Assembly (NCBI GenBank): GCA_030645575.1
Contig: JAUSMJ010000016.1
Span: 1 to 41,238, forward strand
Direction of reading: 5' to 3'
Length of the DNA stretch: 41,238 nucleotides
DNA from: Caulobacter sp.
GTDB lineage: Bacteria; Pseudomonadota; Alphaproteobacteria; Caulobacterales; Caulobacteraceae
Part shown: one piece after another, positions 15,257 to 23,227 of the stretch
Position numbering within the stretch: the first letter of the stretch is position 1
Layout: every line of letters begins with the position of its first letter
The notes under the pieces: generated by a model
Told to the model about the DNA's origin: nothing
What the model saw: the letters and a program-made list of their open reading frames with translations, nothing else
Database searches by the model: none
Made by a program: the position numbers and the translations under genes

Positions 15257-17329
15257 ATGCGCCCCGAGATTCTGTTCCCGCTCTTCGCCCCGGTCAGCAC
15301 GCTGAAAGGCGTGGGGCCGAAGGTTGAGCCGCTGGTCGAGCGGGTCGCTGGGCCGCTGGTGCGCGACGTGCTGTTCCTCGGGCCATCGTCGCTGATCCAC
15401 CGCACGCCGACGACGGTCGACAGCGTGATCGATGGCCAGGTGCACACCCTCAACGTCGAGGTCGAGCTGCACACCAAGCCCATGCGCATGGACCAGCCGT
15501 GGAAGATCCGCACCTTCGACGGCACGGCCTTCCTGACGCTGATCTGGTTCAAGGGCCACGGCGAGCACCTGATGCGCCAGCATCCGGTCGGCGCGCGACG
15601 CGTGGTCAGCGGCAAGATCGAGCGCTGGGGCAACGAGATCCAGATGGCTCATCCGGACTACATCCTGCCGGTCGAGCGCGCCGCAGAGATTCCCGAGACC
15701 GAGGCCGTCTATCCGGCCACGACCGGCCTGCCGGCCCGCACGGTGCGCAAGCTGGCGCTGGAGGCCCTGTCGCGGGCGCCGGAGCTGCCGGAATGGCAGG
15801 ACGGCGCCTGGAAGGCCCGCGAGGGCTTCATCGGCTGGCGCGCGGCGCTGGAGCGGTTCCACAATCCGCAGACCGACGCCGACCTGTCGCCGCTGGCCCC
15901 GCATCGGCGGCGGCTGGCCTATGACGAACTGCTGGCCCACCAGCTGGCGCTGGCCCAGCGCAAGGCGGCGCGTCGCGCGCAGCCCGCGCCGGTGATTCCG
16001 GCCGGCAGTCTGGCCGATCGCATCGAGGCCGCCCTGCCGTGGAAACTGACCGGCGCCCAGATCCGCGCCCTGTCGGAGGTCCGCGGCGACCTGCAATCGG
16101 GCGAGCGGATGAGCCGGCTGCTGCACGGCGACGTCGGCGCGGGCAAGACCATCGTCGCCATGCTGGCCATGGCCGACGCGGCCGAGGCGAAGCTGCAGTC
16201 GGTGCTGATGGCCCCGACCGAAATCCTCGCCCGACAGCATTTCGAAACCATCGCCGCGCCGCTGGAGGCCCAGGGCCTGCGCGTCGTGCTGCTGACCGGC
16301 CGCGACAAGGGCGGCGTGCGCACCGAGAAGCTGATGGCCCTGATGGACGGCGCGGCCGATGTCGCGGTCGGCACCCACGCCCTGTTCCAGGACGACGTCC
16401 GCTATCGCGCGCTCGGCCTGACGGTCATAGACGAACAGCACCGCTTCGGCGTCAGCGAACGCAAACGGCTGCAGGACAAGGGCGAAAGCGTCCATCTGCT
16501 GGCCATGTCGGCGACGCCGATTCCGCGCACGCTGGAACTGACCGTGTTCGGCGACCTCGACGTCAGCCGCATCGACGAAAAACCGCCGGGCCGCACGCCG
16601 GTCGCCACCCGCGTCGTCCCCTCCCCGCGCATGGGCGAGATCATCACCCGGCTGCAGGAGGCCGTGCGCGGCGGGGCCCAGGCCTTCTGGATCTGCCCGA
16701 TGGTCAGCGAGAGCGAATTCGCCGACCTGGCCGCCGCCGAACACCGCGTGGTCGAGCTGCGCAAGGTCATGGGTGCATCGGTCGGGCTGGTCCACGGCCA
16801 GATGGCGCCCGCCGAAAAGGACGCGGTGATGGCTGACTTCGCCGAGGGCCGCCTGCCGGTGCTGGTGGCGACCACCGTCGTCGAGGTCGGCGTCAATGTG
16901 CCCAACGCCACCATCATGGTCATCGAACAGGCCGAGCGGTTCGGCCTGGCCCAGCTGCACCAGCTGCGCGTCCGCGTGGGTCGCGGCCGTCGCGAGAGCG
17001 CCTGCGTGCTGCTCTACGACCCGCCGCTGTCGGACACCGCCCAGCAGCGGCTCGATATCCTGCGGCGCACCGACGACGGCTTCCTGATCGCCGAGAAGGA
17101 CCTGGAGCTGCGCGGCGGCGGCGACCCGCTGGGCCTCAAGCAGAGCGGCTTTCCGGCCTATCGCCTGGCCGACCCCGTGGCCCACCGGGCGATGATCGCC
17201 GCGGCCGCCGACGACGCCCGGCTGATCCTGAACCGCGACCCCGGCCTGACCTCCGAACGGGGCCAGGCGGTCCGCGTGCTGCAGGAACTGTTCGACTGGC
17301 GCGCGGGCGGTTTGACTGACGCGGGGTGA
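15257..17329 (+). CDS. recG: ATP-dependent DNA helicase RecG (motif VI Gly to Val)
   Basis: A 690-residue branch-migration helicase that regresses stalled forks and processes Holliday junctions. An N-terminal wedge/OB domain occupies about 1-240, then SF2 motifs: Walker A GDVGAGKT (291-298), DEQH (392-395), SATPIPRTL, and VVEVGVNVPNATIMVIEQAERFGLAQLHQL. The C-terminal LRGGGDPLGLKQSGFPAYRLAD block is the RecG TRG region. Motif VI reads QLRVRVGRG, with Val at residue 572 where RecG and Mfd normally have Gly (QLRGRVGRG). ATG 15257 gives the normal length. A TACACT hexamer at 15243-15248 is too close for a usual leader and could indicate leaderless transcription, which is speculative. Confidence 0.95.
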   Translation: MRPEILFPLFAPVSTLKGVGPKVEPLVERVAGPLVRDVLFLGPSSLIHRTPTTVDSVIDGQVHTLNVEVELHTKPMRMDQPWKIRTFDGTAFLTLIWFKGHGEHLMRQHPVGARRVVSGKIERWGNEIQMAHPDYILPVERAAEIPETEAVYPATTGLPARTVRKLALEALSRAPELPEWQDGAWKAREGFIGWRAALERFHNPQTDADLSPLAPHRRRLAYDELLAHQLALAQRKAARRAQPAPVIPAGSLADRIEAALPWKLTGAQIRALSEVRGDLQSGERMSRLLHGDVGAGKTIVAMLAMADAAEAKLQSVLMAPTEILARQHFETIAAPLEAQGLRVVLLTGRDKGGVRTEKLMALMDGAADVAVGTHALFQDDVRYRALGLTVIDEQHRFGVSERKRLQDKGESVHLLAMSATPIPRTLELTVFGDLDVSRIDEKPPGRTPVATRVVPSPRMGEIITRLQEAVRGGAQAFWICPMVSESEFADLAAAEHRVVELRKVMGASVGLVHGQMAPAEKDAVMADFAEGRLPVLVATTVVEVGVNVPNATIMVIEQAERFGLAQLHQLRVRVGRGRRESACVLLYDPPLSDTAQQRLDILRRTDDGFLIAEKDLELRGGGDPLGLKQSGFPAYRLADPVAHRAMIAAAADDARLILNRDPGLTSERGQAVRVLQELFDWRAGGLTDAG

Positions 17330-17334
17330 AGGGG

Positions 17335-17450
17335 TGCGTGGTTCGAGACGCGAGGCTTGCGCCTCGCTCCTCACCATGACGAACTCCGTGCAACCCACAA
17401 ACGACCGTCATCCTGAGGAGCCCGCGTAAGCGGGCGTCTCGAAGGACGCA
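17335..17450. repeat. Family A paired REP-like repeat, copy 3
   Basis: Left arm 17335-17381 has apex GCGAGGC-ttgc-GCCTCGC; right arm 17405-17450 has apex CCCGC-gtaa-GCGGG. Outer stems are TGGT/ACCA and TCCT/AGGA as in the other copies. It begins just after the recG stop and ends 9 nt before the GTG of the next gene, so it forms the whole gap. Confidence 0.72.
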
Positions 17451-17459
17451 GGACACCCC

Positions 17460-18443
17460 GTGCAAGCCAACGATCTGCAAGCCGCCCTCAACGATATCGC
17501 GCCCGAACTCGGCGGCCAGTCGATCACCGGCCTGCGCCGCCTGTCCGGCGGCGCCAGCCAGGAAACCTGGGCCTTCAGTCTCGACACCGGCCGGCCGCTG
17601 ATCCTGCGCCGCAAGCCGCCGGGGACGGGCAGCGTCACCGGCCTGGCCACGCCGCTGGCCACCGAGGCCGCCCTGATCCGCGCGGCCGCCAAACAGGGCG
17701 CGCCGGTCCCCGAGGTGCTGGCCATCTGCGATCCGGGCAGCGATGTCGGCGAAGCCTATGTGATGGCCGCCGTGGAGGGCGAGACGCTGGGCAAACGGAT
17801 CGCCCGGGACGACAATTTCGCGGCCATTCGGCCGAAACTGGCCTTCCAGTGCGGCGAGGCCCTGGCGAAGATCCACGCCATCCCGCTGGACGAGAGCCTG
17901 CCGCCGCTGAACCGCTCGAGCGCGCTGGACGAGCTGGCCAAGTACGAGGCCGTCTACCGCACGCTTGACGCCCGCCGGCCGATCTTCGAGGCGGCGTTCA
18001 AGTGGCTCAAGGACACGGCCCCGCCGCTGGAGCGGCCGGTCATGCTGCATGGCGACTTTCGCAATGGGAACCTCATGTTCAGCCCGCGGACGGGCCTGGC
18101 CGCGGTGCTCGACTGGGAGCTGGTCCATATCGGCGACCCGGCCGAGGACATGGGCTGGATCTGCACCGCCTCCTGGCGGTTCGGCGGCGGCAAGCCGGTC
18201 GGCGGTTTCGGCGACTACGCCGATCTGCTGGCCGGCTACGAGGCCGCCGGCGGCGCGCCGATCGCGCTGGAGCGGGTGCTCTACTGGCAGATGCTCGGCT
18301 CGCTGAAGTGGGGTTGCATGTGCCTGGGCATGTACGCCTCGTTCGCCAACGGGACCGATCCGTCCGTCGAGCGGGCGATGATCGGCCGGCGCACCTCCGA
18401 GACCGAGATCGACCTGATGGCGTTGCTGGAGCGGGCCCAATGA
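17460..18443 (+). CDS. APH-family phosphotransferase, ACAD10-like
   Basis: A 327-residue aminoglycoside-phosphotransferase-fold kinase. The Brenner motif is HGDFRNGN (197-204) and the metal-binding DWE is 218-220; RRLSGGASQETWAF near residue 27 is the nucleotide loop seen in ACAD10-like kinases. Relatives sit with acyl-CoA dehydrogenases and are thought to phosphorylate hydroxylated acyl substrates, though none lies in this window. The start is GTG 17460-17462 with AGGA about 6 nt upstream, at the edge of a palindromic repeat. Its stop overlaps the next start (ATGA, 18440-18443), pairing it with the DUF6285 gene. It is not expected to be an antibiotic-resistance enzyme. Confidence 0.85.
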   Translation: MQANDLQAALNDIAPELGGQSITGLRRLSGGASQETWAFSLDTGRPLILRRKPPGTGSVTGLATPLATEAALIRAAAKQGAPVPEVLAICDPGSDVGEAYVMAAVEGETLGKRIARDDNFAAIRPKLAFQCGEALAKIHAIPLDESLPPLNRSSALDELAKYEAVYRTLDARRPIFEAAFKWLKDTAPPLERPVMLHGDFRNGNLMFSPRTGLAAVLDWELVHIGDPAEDMGWICTASWRFGGGKPVGGFGDYADLLAGYEAAGGAPIALERVLYWQMLGSLKWGCMCLGMYASFANGTDPSVERAMIGRRTSETEIDLMALLERAQ

Positions 18444-18808
18444 TCACCCATCCCACGGCCCCCGAACTGATCGACTCGGTGATCAAATTCATCGAGGAGC
18501 GCGCCGCGCCGAACCTCAAGGACCGCGACGCCTTTCTGGCCCGGGTGGCGGTCAACGCCCTGGGCGCGGTCAAGCGCGAGCTGGAACAGGGGCCGGCGGC
18601 CGAGGCGCGAGCGGTGGAGCGCCTGCGCGCCCTGCTCGGCCGGGACGGCGACTTCGCCACCCTCAACGCCGCCCTGTGCGACGGCCTGGCCGACGGCGGC
18701 ATCGACGGGTCCGACCCGGCCGTGCTGGCCCATCTCAAGGCCAGCATCATCGACCAGGTGCGCATCGACCAGCCGCAATACGCGGGGCTGAAGACCCTGG
18801 CGCCCTAA
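18440..18808 (+). CDS. DUF6285-like partner of the phosphotransferase
   Basis: A 122-residue, mostly helical protein: HPTAPELIDSVIKFIEERAAPNLKDRDAFLARVAVNALGAVKREL, then a GLADGGID turn and VLAHLKASIIDQVRIDQPQYAGLKTL. I recall this as a DUF6285-type protein commonly encoded directly after ACAD10-like phosphotransferases. The 4-nt ATGA overlap indicates coupling and probably a complex or shared pathway. No catalytic motif is visible. Its TAA shares CTAA (18805-18808) with the convergent DUF3089 gene. Confidence 0.75.
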   Translation: MITHPTAPELIDSVIKFIEERAAPNLKDRDAFLARVAVNALGAVKRELEQGPAAEARAVERLRALLGRDGDFATLNAALCDGLADGGIDGSDPAVLAHLKASIIDQVRIDQPQYAGLKTLAP

Positions 18809-19974
18809 TCGATCCTGTGGACCGGCGAGGTCCGCACCTCGATCGAGCGGGTGATCGGCGCGGCGGCGCGGCCGTAGACCTGGCGCCCCAGCAGGGTCGT
18901 GACGCGGGCCTGGGCGTCGGCCTCCAGGTCGCCGTAGAACAGGTTGTAGGGGGCCACCTTCAGCCGGTCGGCCCAGCCCCGGGCGGGGCGGAAGGCCGAG
19001 GACTTCGCCTCCGACACGTCGAGCAGGCCATCGACGCAGCGGGCGCTCACCTGGCGCTTGAGGAACGGCGGCCGCACGCCCCAGCCCATGCCGGTGGCGT
19101 TGGCCGCGCCCAGGCTCTGGTGCGCGTCGGCGGGCGCGTCCGTCCGCGACCCGGTCAGCGGGTTGACGCACAACGGCGCGCGGCCATCGAGGACGACCAG
19201 CATGTCGCCGTCCCACACCAGCGCCCGGTCGCGGGTGCGCCGTCGGTCGCCGTCGCGCGGCGTGGCCCAGGCGACGACGCAGCCCGCCTGGGCCCGCCTG
19301 GCGCAGGCCGGGACCGGGGCGCCTGGACCATAGCGGTCGGCCGGCGCGATGGTCTCGATCAGATAGACCCCGCCCAGCCGCTTGCGCAGGGCCGGATCGG
19401 GCGCGATCTCCTCGCGCAGCAGCCGCTCGGCCAGCAGGCCGCCCTGTTCCACCCCGACCAGCACCAGCGGCCGGCCGCTGTCGTGCCGGGCGCGCCAAAC
19501 GCGGAAGGCGGCCCGTACGTCGGTATAGGCGAAGGCCCGCGCGGCCCGGGCGTCCTCGCGCAGGGTCAGATGCGAATAGAGGCTGGCCTGGCGGTAGCGC
19601 GGCGCGAAGATCCGCCCGACCCGCGCGAACGGCCCGGCGTAGTTGGGCAGCATGACCCGGTCGAGCATCCGCGCCGCCTGCTGGTCGCGGAACGGTCCGT
19701 TCCAGTGATTGCCGCCGTCGTAGGTGGTGGGATGGATGAAGAACACGTCCGCCGGCAGGGCGGCGGCGGGTCGGCTGTCGATCGGCAGGGCCCAGGCCCT
19801 GGCCTCGGCATAGTCGGGCGCCCGGGGCGGCGCATAGGCCTGGAACGGCACGCGGGGATCGAGCGAGGTGCGCAGGATGTCGATGCGGAACGCAAAGGCG
19901 CCGATGGCCAGCACCACGGCCAGGGCCCCCAGCCCCAGCGCGATCCATCGCTTGAATCCCTTCAGACCGAACAT
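18805..19974 (-). CDS. DUF3089 alpha/beta-hydrolase-like protein lacking the nucleophile serine
   Basis: A 389-residue protein with an N-terminal membrane anchor or signal segment (about 10-28) and a DUF3089 domain, recognised by ADVFFIHPTTYDGGNHWNGPF (75-95), NYAGPFARVGRIFAPRYRQASLY (111-133) and a C-terminal YNLFYGDLEADAQAR. In the family the nucleophile elbow normally reads GHSQG. Here it is G174-V-E-Q-G178, with Glu at the Ser position (codon 19447-19449). Unless another residue serves, it should not be a serine hydrolase. It would act at the periplasmic side of the inner membrane. No partner gene is evident; it converges on the DUF6285 gene with a 4-nt stop overlap. Confidence 0.78.
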   Translation of the reverse strand: MFGLKGFKRWIALGLGALAVVLAIGAFAFRIDILRTSLDPRVPFQAYAPPRAPDYAEARAWALPIDSRPAAALPADVFFIHPTTYDGGNHWNGPFRDQQAARMLDRVMLPNYAGPFARVGRIFAPRYRQASLYSHLTLREDARAARAFAYTDVRAAFRVWRARHDSGRPLVLVGVEQGGLLAERLLREEIAPDPALRKRLGGVYLIETIAPADRYGPGAPVPACARRAQAGCVVAWATPRDGDRRRTRDRALVWDGDMLVVLDGRAPLCVNPLTGSRTDAPADAHQSLGAANATGMGWGVRPPFLKRQVSARCVDGLLDVSEAKSSAFRPARGWADRLKVAPYNLFYGDLEADAQARVTTLLGRQVYGRAAAPITRSIEVRTSPVHRID

Positions 19975-20013
19975 GGCCCGAGCGTTACACGACGGCCGCG
20001 CGATCCGTAAGGG

Positions 20014-20541
20014 TCAGGCGATCGTCCCTCCCCTTTGGGCGCCATAGGCAAACCGCCAGACCACGGCCGCCGCCAACATGCCGGCGAAAACGACCGGCAG
20101 AGCAAACTGGATCGCCATCGCCCAGCCGGCCCCGGTCAGGTGGCCGTCCATCAACGCCAGCGGAGGAACCGGGTGGCCGGTGGCCAGCTCGTATTCGCGA
20201 TCGTCCCGCACTTCGGGCAGGCTCAACGTCAGCCGATACGCCGCCAGGCCAAAGAGGCCGCCCGCCAACGCCCCCAGGGTCATGGCCGCCCTTCGGGTCC
20301 TCAGCCCGATCCGGTGACCAAGCCACCAGACGGGCCCGATCGCCACCATTCCCAACAGACAATTGAAACCGACTATTCCAAACAGGATCGGCCAGCCCAC
20401 AAAGGCGTTGGCGGGGTCTTTCACGGCCGCCGTCGCCACCGCCCACGCCGTGAGCAACGCCGTCAGGATCAGCCATCCCATCGCCAGCCCTGCGGCGGTC
20501 GCGCGGAAGGACGTTCGTCGCGATCGATCCATCCAGGTCAT
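20014..20541 (-). CDS. Small polytopic membrane protein, function unknown
   Basis: A 175-residue protein with about four hydrophobic segments (around residues 18-40, 48-73, 85-105 and 138-165), and a hydrophilic loop between the third and fourth containing SLPEVRDDREYELATGHPVPP. I do not recognise the family and see no conserved catalytic motif. The ATG at 20539-20541 has GGAG about 8 nt upstream and is preferred over a longer frame starting near 20625 inside hldD. It follows hldD by 43 nt on the same strand and could be the last gene of the kdsA-hldE-hldD transcript. An envelope role is only suggested by context. Confidence 0.65.
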   Translation of the reverse strand: MTWMDRSRRTSFRATAAGLAMGWLILTALLTAWAVATAAVKDPANAFVGWPILFGIVGFNCLLGMVAIGPVWWLGHRIGLRTRRAAMTLGALAGGLFGLAAYRLTLSLPEVRDDREYELATGHPVPPLALMDGHLTGAGWAMAIQFALPVVFAGMLAAAVVWRFAYGAQRGGTIA

Positions 20542-20584
20542 GGTCGGCTCTCCGGACGTTTGGACTTGGTCGCCCCGCCTATCG

Positions 20585-21586
20585 CTACCGGTACGGGTCA
20601 GCCGTGTTGAGGAATTTGCCGACATACTCGCCGATGCCGTCCTCCAGGGGCGTCATCTGGCCGGGATAGCCGGCCTCGCGCAGGCGATCCATCTTCGCCT
20701 GCGTGAAATACTGGTACTTGTCGCGGATCGAGGTCGGCATCGGGATGTAGTCGATCCGCGGCTCGCGGCCGGCGGCCCTGAACACGTTGTCGGCCATGTC
20801 CTTGAACGACCGGGCCTTGCCCGAGCCCAGGTTGTAGACGCCGTTGACCTGTTCGGACTGGTGCAGCCACTGCACGACGTCGGCCACGTCGCGGACATAG
20901 ACGAAGTCGCGCAGCTGGCCGCCGTCCTCGTAGTCGGGACTGTGCGACTTGAACAGCTGCACGGCCCGCCCCTCGCGCACATGCGGCCAGATCTGCGAGG
21001 CCACCGACTTCATCGACGCCTTGTGCTCCTCGTTGGGGCCGTAGACGTTGAAGAACTTCAGGCCCACCCACTGCGGCGGGGCGTAGTCGCGGGCCGCCTG
21101 GCGGGCGGCGAACAGGTCGAACAGGGCCTTGGACCAGCCATAGGTGTTCAGCGGCCGCAGGGCCTTGAGGCTGTCGATGTCGTCCCGGTCGTCGAAGCCC
21201 TGGGCGCCGTCGCCATAGGTCGCGGCCGAGGAGGCGTAGACGAACCGGCGCTGGCGGTCGGCGCACCAGCGGAACAGGTCCCGCGACAGGCCGAAGTTCT
21301 GGTGGATGATCTTGTCGGCGTCCGGTTCGGTGGTCGAGCTGATGGCCCCCATGTGGACGACCATGTCGATGTCGCGCCAGCGCTTCTCGAGCCAGTCCAT
21401 CATGTCTTCGGGGGCCACGAAGTCGCCAATCGGGTGCTTGGCCAGGTTCTTCCATTTGCCGAGGTCCGCCTCGTGCAGCCAGTCGCAGGCCACGAGGTCG
21501 AGCGATGGATCCTCGGCGAGCTTGGCGATGATGTTGGAGCCGATGAAGCCGGCCCCGCCGGTGACGAAGATGATGCGGCGGCTCAT
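20585..21586 (-). CDS. hldD: ADP-L-glycero-D-manno-heptose 6-epimerase (HldD)
   Basis: A 333-residue extended SDR that epimerises ADP-D,D-heptose to ADP-L,D-heptose, the activated sugar of the LPS inner core. The NADP-binding GGAGFIG is at 10-16, serines of the active site at 119-120 (YASSAATYG) and Y149-x3-K153 in NTYGWSK. VGLKFFNVYGPNEEHKASM and LRDFVYVRDVADVV are typical HldD blocks. The start at 21584-21586 lies 5 nt after the hldE stop, so the two are translated together. A 445-residue open frame extends upstream inside hldE but its N-terminal part is not coding. Confidence 0.95.
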   Translation of the reverse strand: MSRRIIFVTGGAGFIGSNIIAKLAEDPSLDLVACDWLHEADLGKWKNLAKHPIGDFVAPEDMMDWLEKRWRDIDMVVHMGAISSTTEPDADKIIHQNFGLSRDLFRWCADRQRRFVYASSAATYGDGAQGFDDRDDIDSLKALRPLNTYGWSKALFDLFAARQAARDYAPPQWVGLKFFNVYGPNEEHKASMKSVASQIWPHVREGRAVQLFKSHSPDYEDGGQLRDFVYVRDVADVVQWLHQSEQVNGVYNLGSGKARSFKDMADNVFRAAGREPRIDYIPMPTSIRDKYQYFTQAKMDRLREAGYPGQMTPLEDGIGEYVGKFLNTADPYR

Positions 21587-21591
21587 GGAAC

Positions 21592-23058
21592 TCAGGCTTT
21601 CTCGATCATGCGGGCGATGGCGGCGGTGGTGGAATAGCCCTCGACGATGGGCGCGAGCTTCACCTCGCCGCCCCAGGACGCGACCATGTCGTGGCCGACC
21701 ACGCCCTCGACGGTATAGTCGGCGCCCTTGATCAGCACGTCGGGCCGGGCGGCCTTGATCAGCGCGACGGGCGTATCCTCGTCGAACGGCGCGACCAGAT
21801 CGACGAAGCCCAGGCCGGCCAGCACCAGGGCGCGGGACTCCAGATCGTTGACCGGCCGCCCCTCGCCCTTCAACGCCCGCACCGAGCGGTCGCTGTTGAC
21901 CCCGACGATCAGCCGATCGCACCAGGCCCGCGCCTGGGCCAGATAGGCGACGTGGCCCTTGTGCAGGATGTCGAAACAGCCGTTGGTGAAGCCGACCTTC
22001 AGCCCCTGGGCGCGCCAGGCGGCGGCCTTCTGGGCCATCTGGGCGGGCATGACCACCTTGGCCTCGGCCGGCGCCATGTGGGCGGTCAGCTCGGCCTCGA
22101 TCAGCTCGTGCGGCGTGGCCACCGCCGTGCCGGCCTTGCCGACCACCACGCCCGAGGCCAGCAGCGCGAAGGCCACCGCGTCCTCGTGCGACGCCTTGGC
22201 CGCCAACGCCAGACCCAGCGCCGCCAGCGCCGTGTCGCCCGCGCCCGAAACGTCGAACACCTCGCGCGGCCGGCCGGGGAAGTGGCGCACGCCCTGCCCG
22301 CGCACGGCCAGACTCATGCCCTTGGCGGCCCGCGTGACCAGCACGGCCCTGGCCCGCGACAGGTCCAGCGCCCGGGTCAGGGCGGCCTCGACCTCGGCGT
22401 CGGTTTCCGTCGGCAGGTCGGTGGCCGAGGCCAGTTCCGCGGCGTTCGGCTTGACGATGTCGGCGGCGCCGTAGCGGGCGAAACTGCGGGCCTTGGAATC
22501 GACGATCAGCACCGCGCCCGACGCCCGGGCGGCGGTCAGGCAGGCCTCGATCACCGCCGGCGTCACCGCGCCCTTGCCATAGTCGGACAGCAGGATGGCG
22601 CCCGCCCCGCCCGCCGCGTGGCGCACGGCCGTCACCAGCCGGGCTTCGGTCTCCTTGCCGGCGGGCCGGGAATCCTCGGAATCGACGCGCAGCAGCTGCT
22701 GGCCGGCGGCGACGTAGCGAGTCTTCACCGTGGTCGGCCGGCCCCGCTCGGCGACCAGATGGCCCTCCATGCCCGCCTCGGCGCCGATCAATCCAAGCGC
22801 CTCATTGGCCGCCGCGTCGTCGCCGATAACACCGGTCAGGGCCGCCAGCCCGCCCAGCGCCGCGACATTGCGCGCCACGTTGCCGGCCCCGCCCAGCATG
22901 GTCGTCTCGCGCCCGCGCGCCAGCACGGCCACGGGCGCCTCGGGCGAGGTGCGGCTGACCTCGCCATAGACGAACCGGTCGATCATCACATCGCCGACGC
23001 AGGCCACGCGGACGCCCGCGACAGCGGTCAGCAGCGACTGGAGAGTGGCTAGATCCAT
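21592..23058 (-). CDS. hldE: Bifunctional heptose-7-phosphate kinase / heptose-1-phosphate adenylyltransferase (HldE)
   Basis: A 488-residue fusion of the usual length. The N-terminal ribokinase-like domain (1 to about 320) carries the PfkB signature FDVSGAGDTALAALG, with GAGD at 272-275. The C-terminal cytidylyltransferase-like domain (about 350-488) has VGFTNGCFDILHKGHVAYL with H366-x-x-H369 and VGVNSDRSVRALKG. It phosphorylates heptose-7-phosphate at C1 and later attaches AMP. It sits immediately before hldD and 169 nt after the kdsA stop, with a repeat in that gap, giving a small LPS-core cluster. Confidence 0.96.
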   Translation of the reverse strand: MDLATLQSLLTAVAGVRVACVGDVMIDRFVYGEVSRTSPEAPVAVLARGRETTMLGGAGNVARNVAALGGLAALTGVIGDDAAANEALGLIGAEAGMEGHLVAERGRPTTVKTRYVAAGQQLLRVDSEDSRPAGKETEARLVTAVRHAAGGAGAILLSDYGKGAVTPAVIEACLTAARASGAVLIVDSKARSFARYGAADIVKPNAAELASATDLPTETDAEVEAALTRALDLSRARAVLVTRAAKGMSLAVRGQGVRHFPGRPREVFDVSGAGDTALAALGLALAAKASHEDAVAFALLASGVVVGKAGTAVATPHELIEAELTAHMAPAEAKVVMPAQMAQKAAAWRAQGLKVGFTNGCFDILHKGHVAYLAQARAWCDRLIVGVNSDRSVRALKGEGRPVNDLESRALVLAGLGFVDLVAPFDEDTPVALIKAARPDVLIKGADYTVEGVVGHDMVASWGGEVKLAPIVEGYSTTAAIARMIEKA

Positions 23059-23109
23059 GTCGTCAGGGTGTGAGCGTTGACGCGAGGGTGGTCAAGACGG
23101 TGGTTTCCT

Positions 23110-23223
23110 GCGTGGTTCGAGACGCGATCCTGGCGGATCGCTCCTCACCATGACGAGGACTGGAGCGAACCACCCCTCCACGTCATCCTGAGCAGCGAGC
23201 TTCAAGCGAGCGTCTCGAAGGCC
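23110..23223. repeat. Family A paired REP-like repeat, copy 4 (hldE-kdsA gap)
   Basis: Left arm 23110-23156 has apex CGATCC-tggc-GGATCG. Right arm 23181-23223 has a GCGAGC...GCGAGC apex and a drifted end (AAGGCCGC instead of AAGGACGC). The right arm ends 5 nt before the kdsA stop codon. TGGT/ACCA and TCCT/AGG(c) outer pairs match the other copies. Confidence 0.68.
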
Positions 23224-23227
23224 GCGA

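Noticed and set aside
15248..17398. Long minus-strand open frame antisense to recG, and similar frames opposite mfd, hldE, hom and recJ
   Set aside because: High GC keeps antisense frames open; their translations are Gln/His/Arg/Gly-rich with no domains, while the sense strands carry clear motifs.
17460..18443. Aminoglycoside resistance gene
   Set aside because: Although it has the APH fold motifs, the sequence pattern and DUF6285 partner match ACAD10-like housekeeping phosphotransferases.
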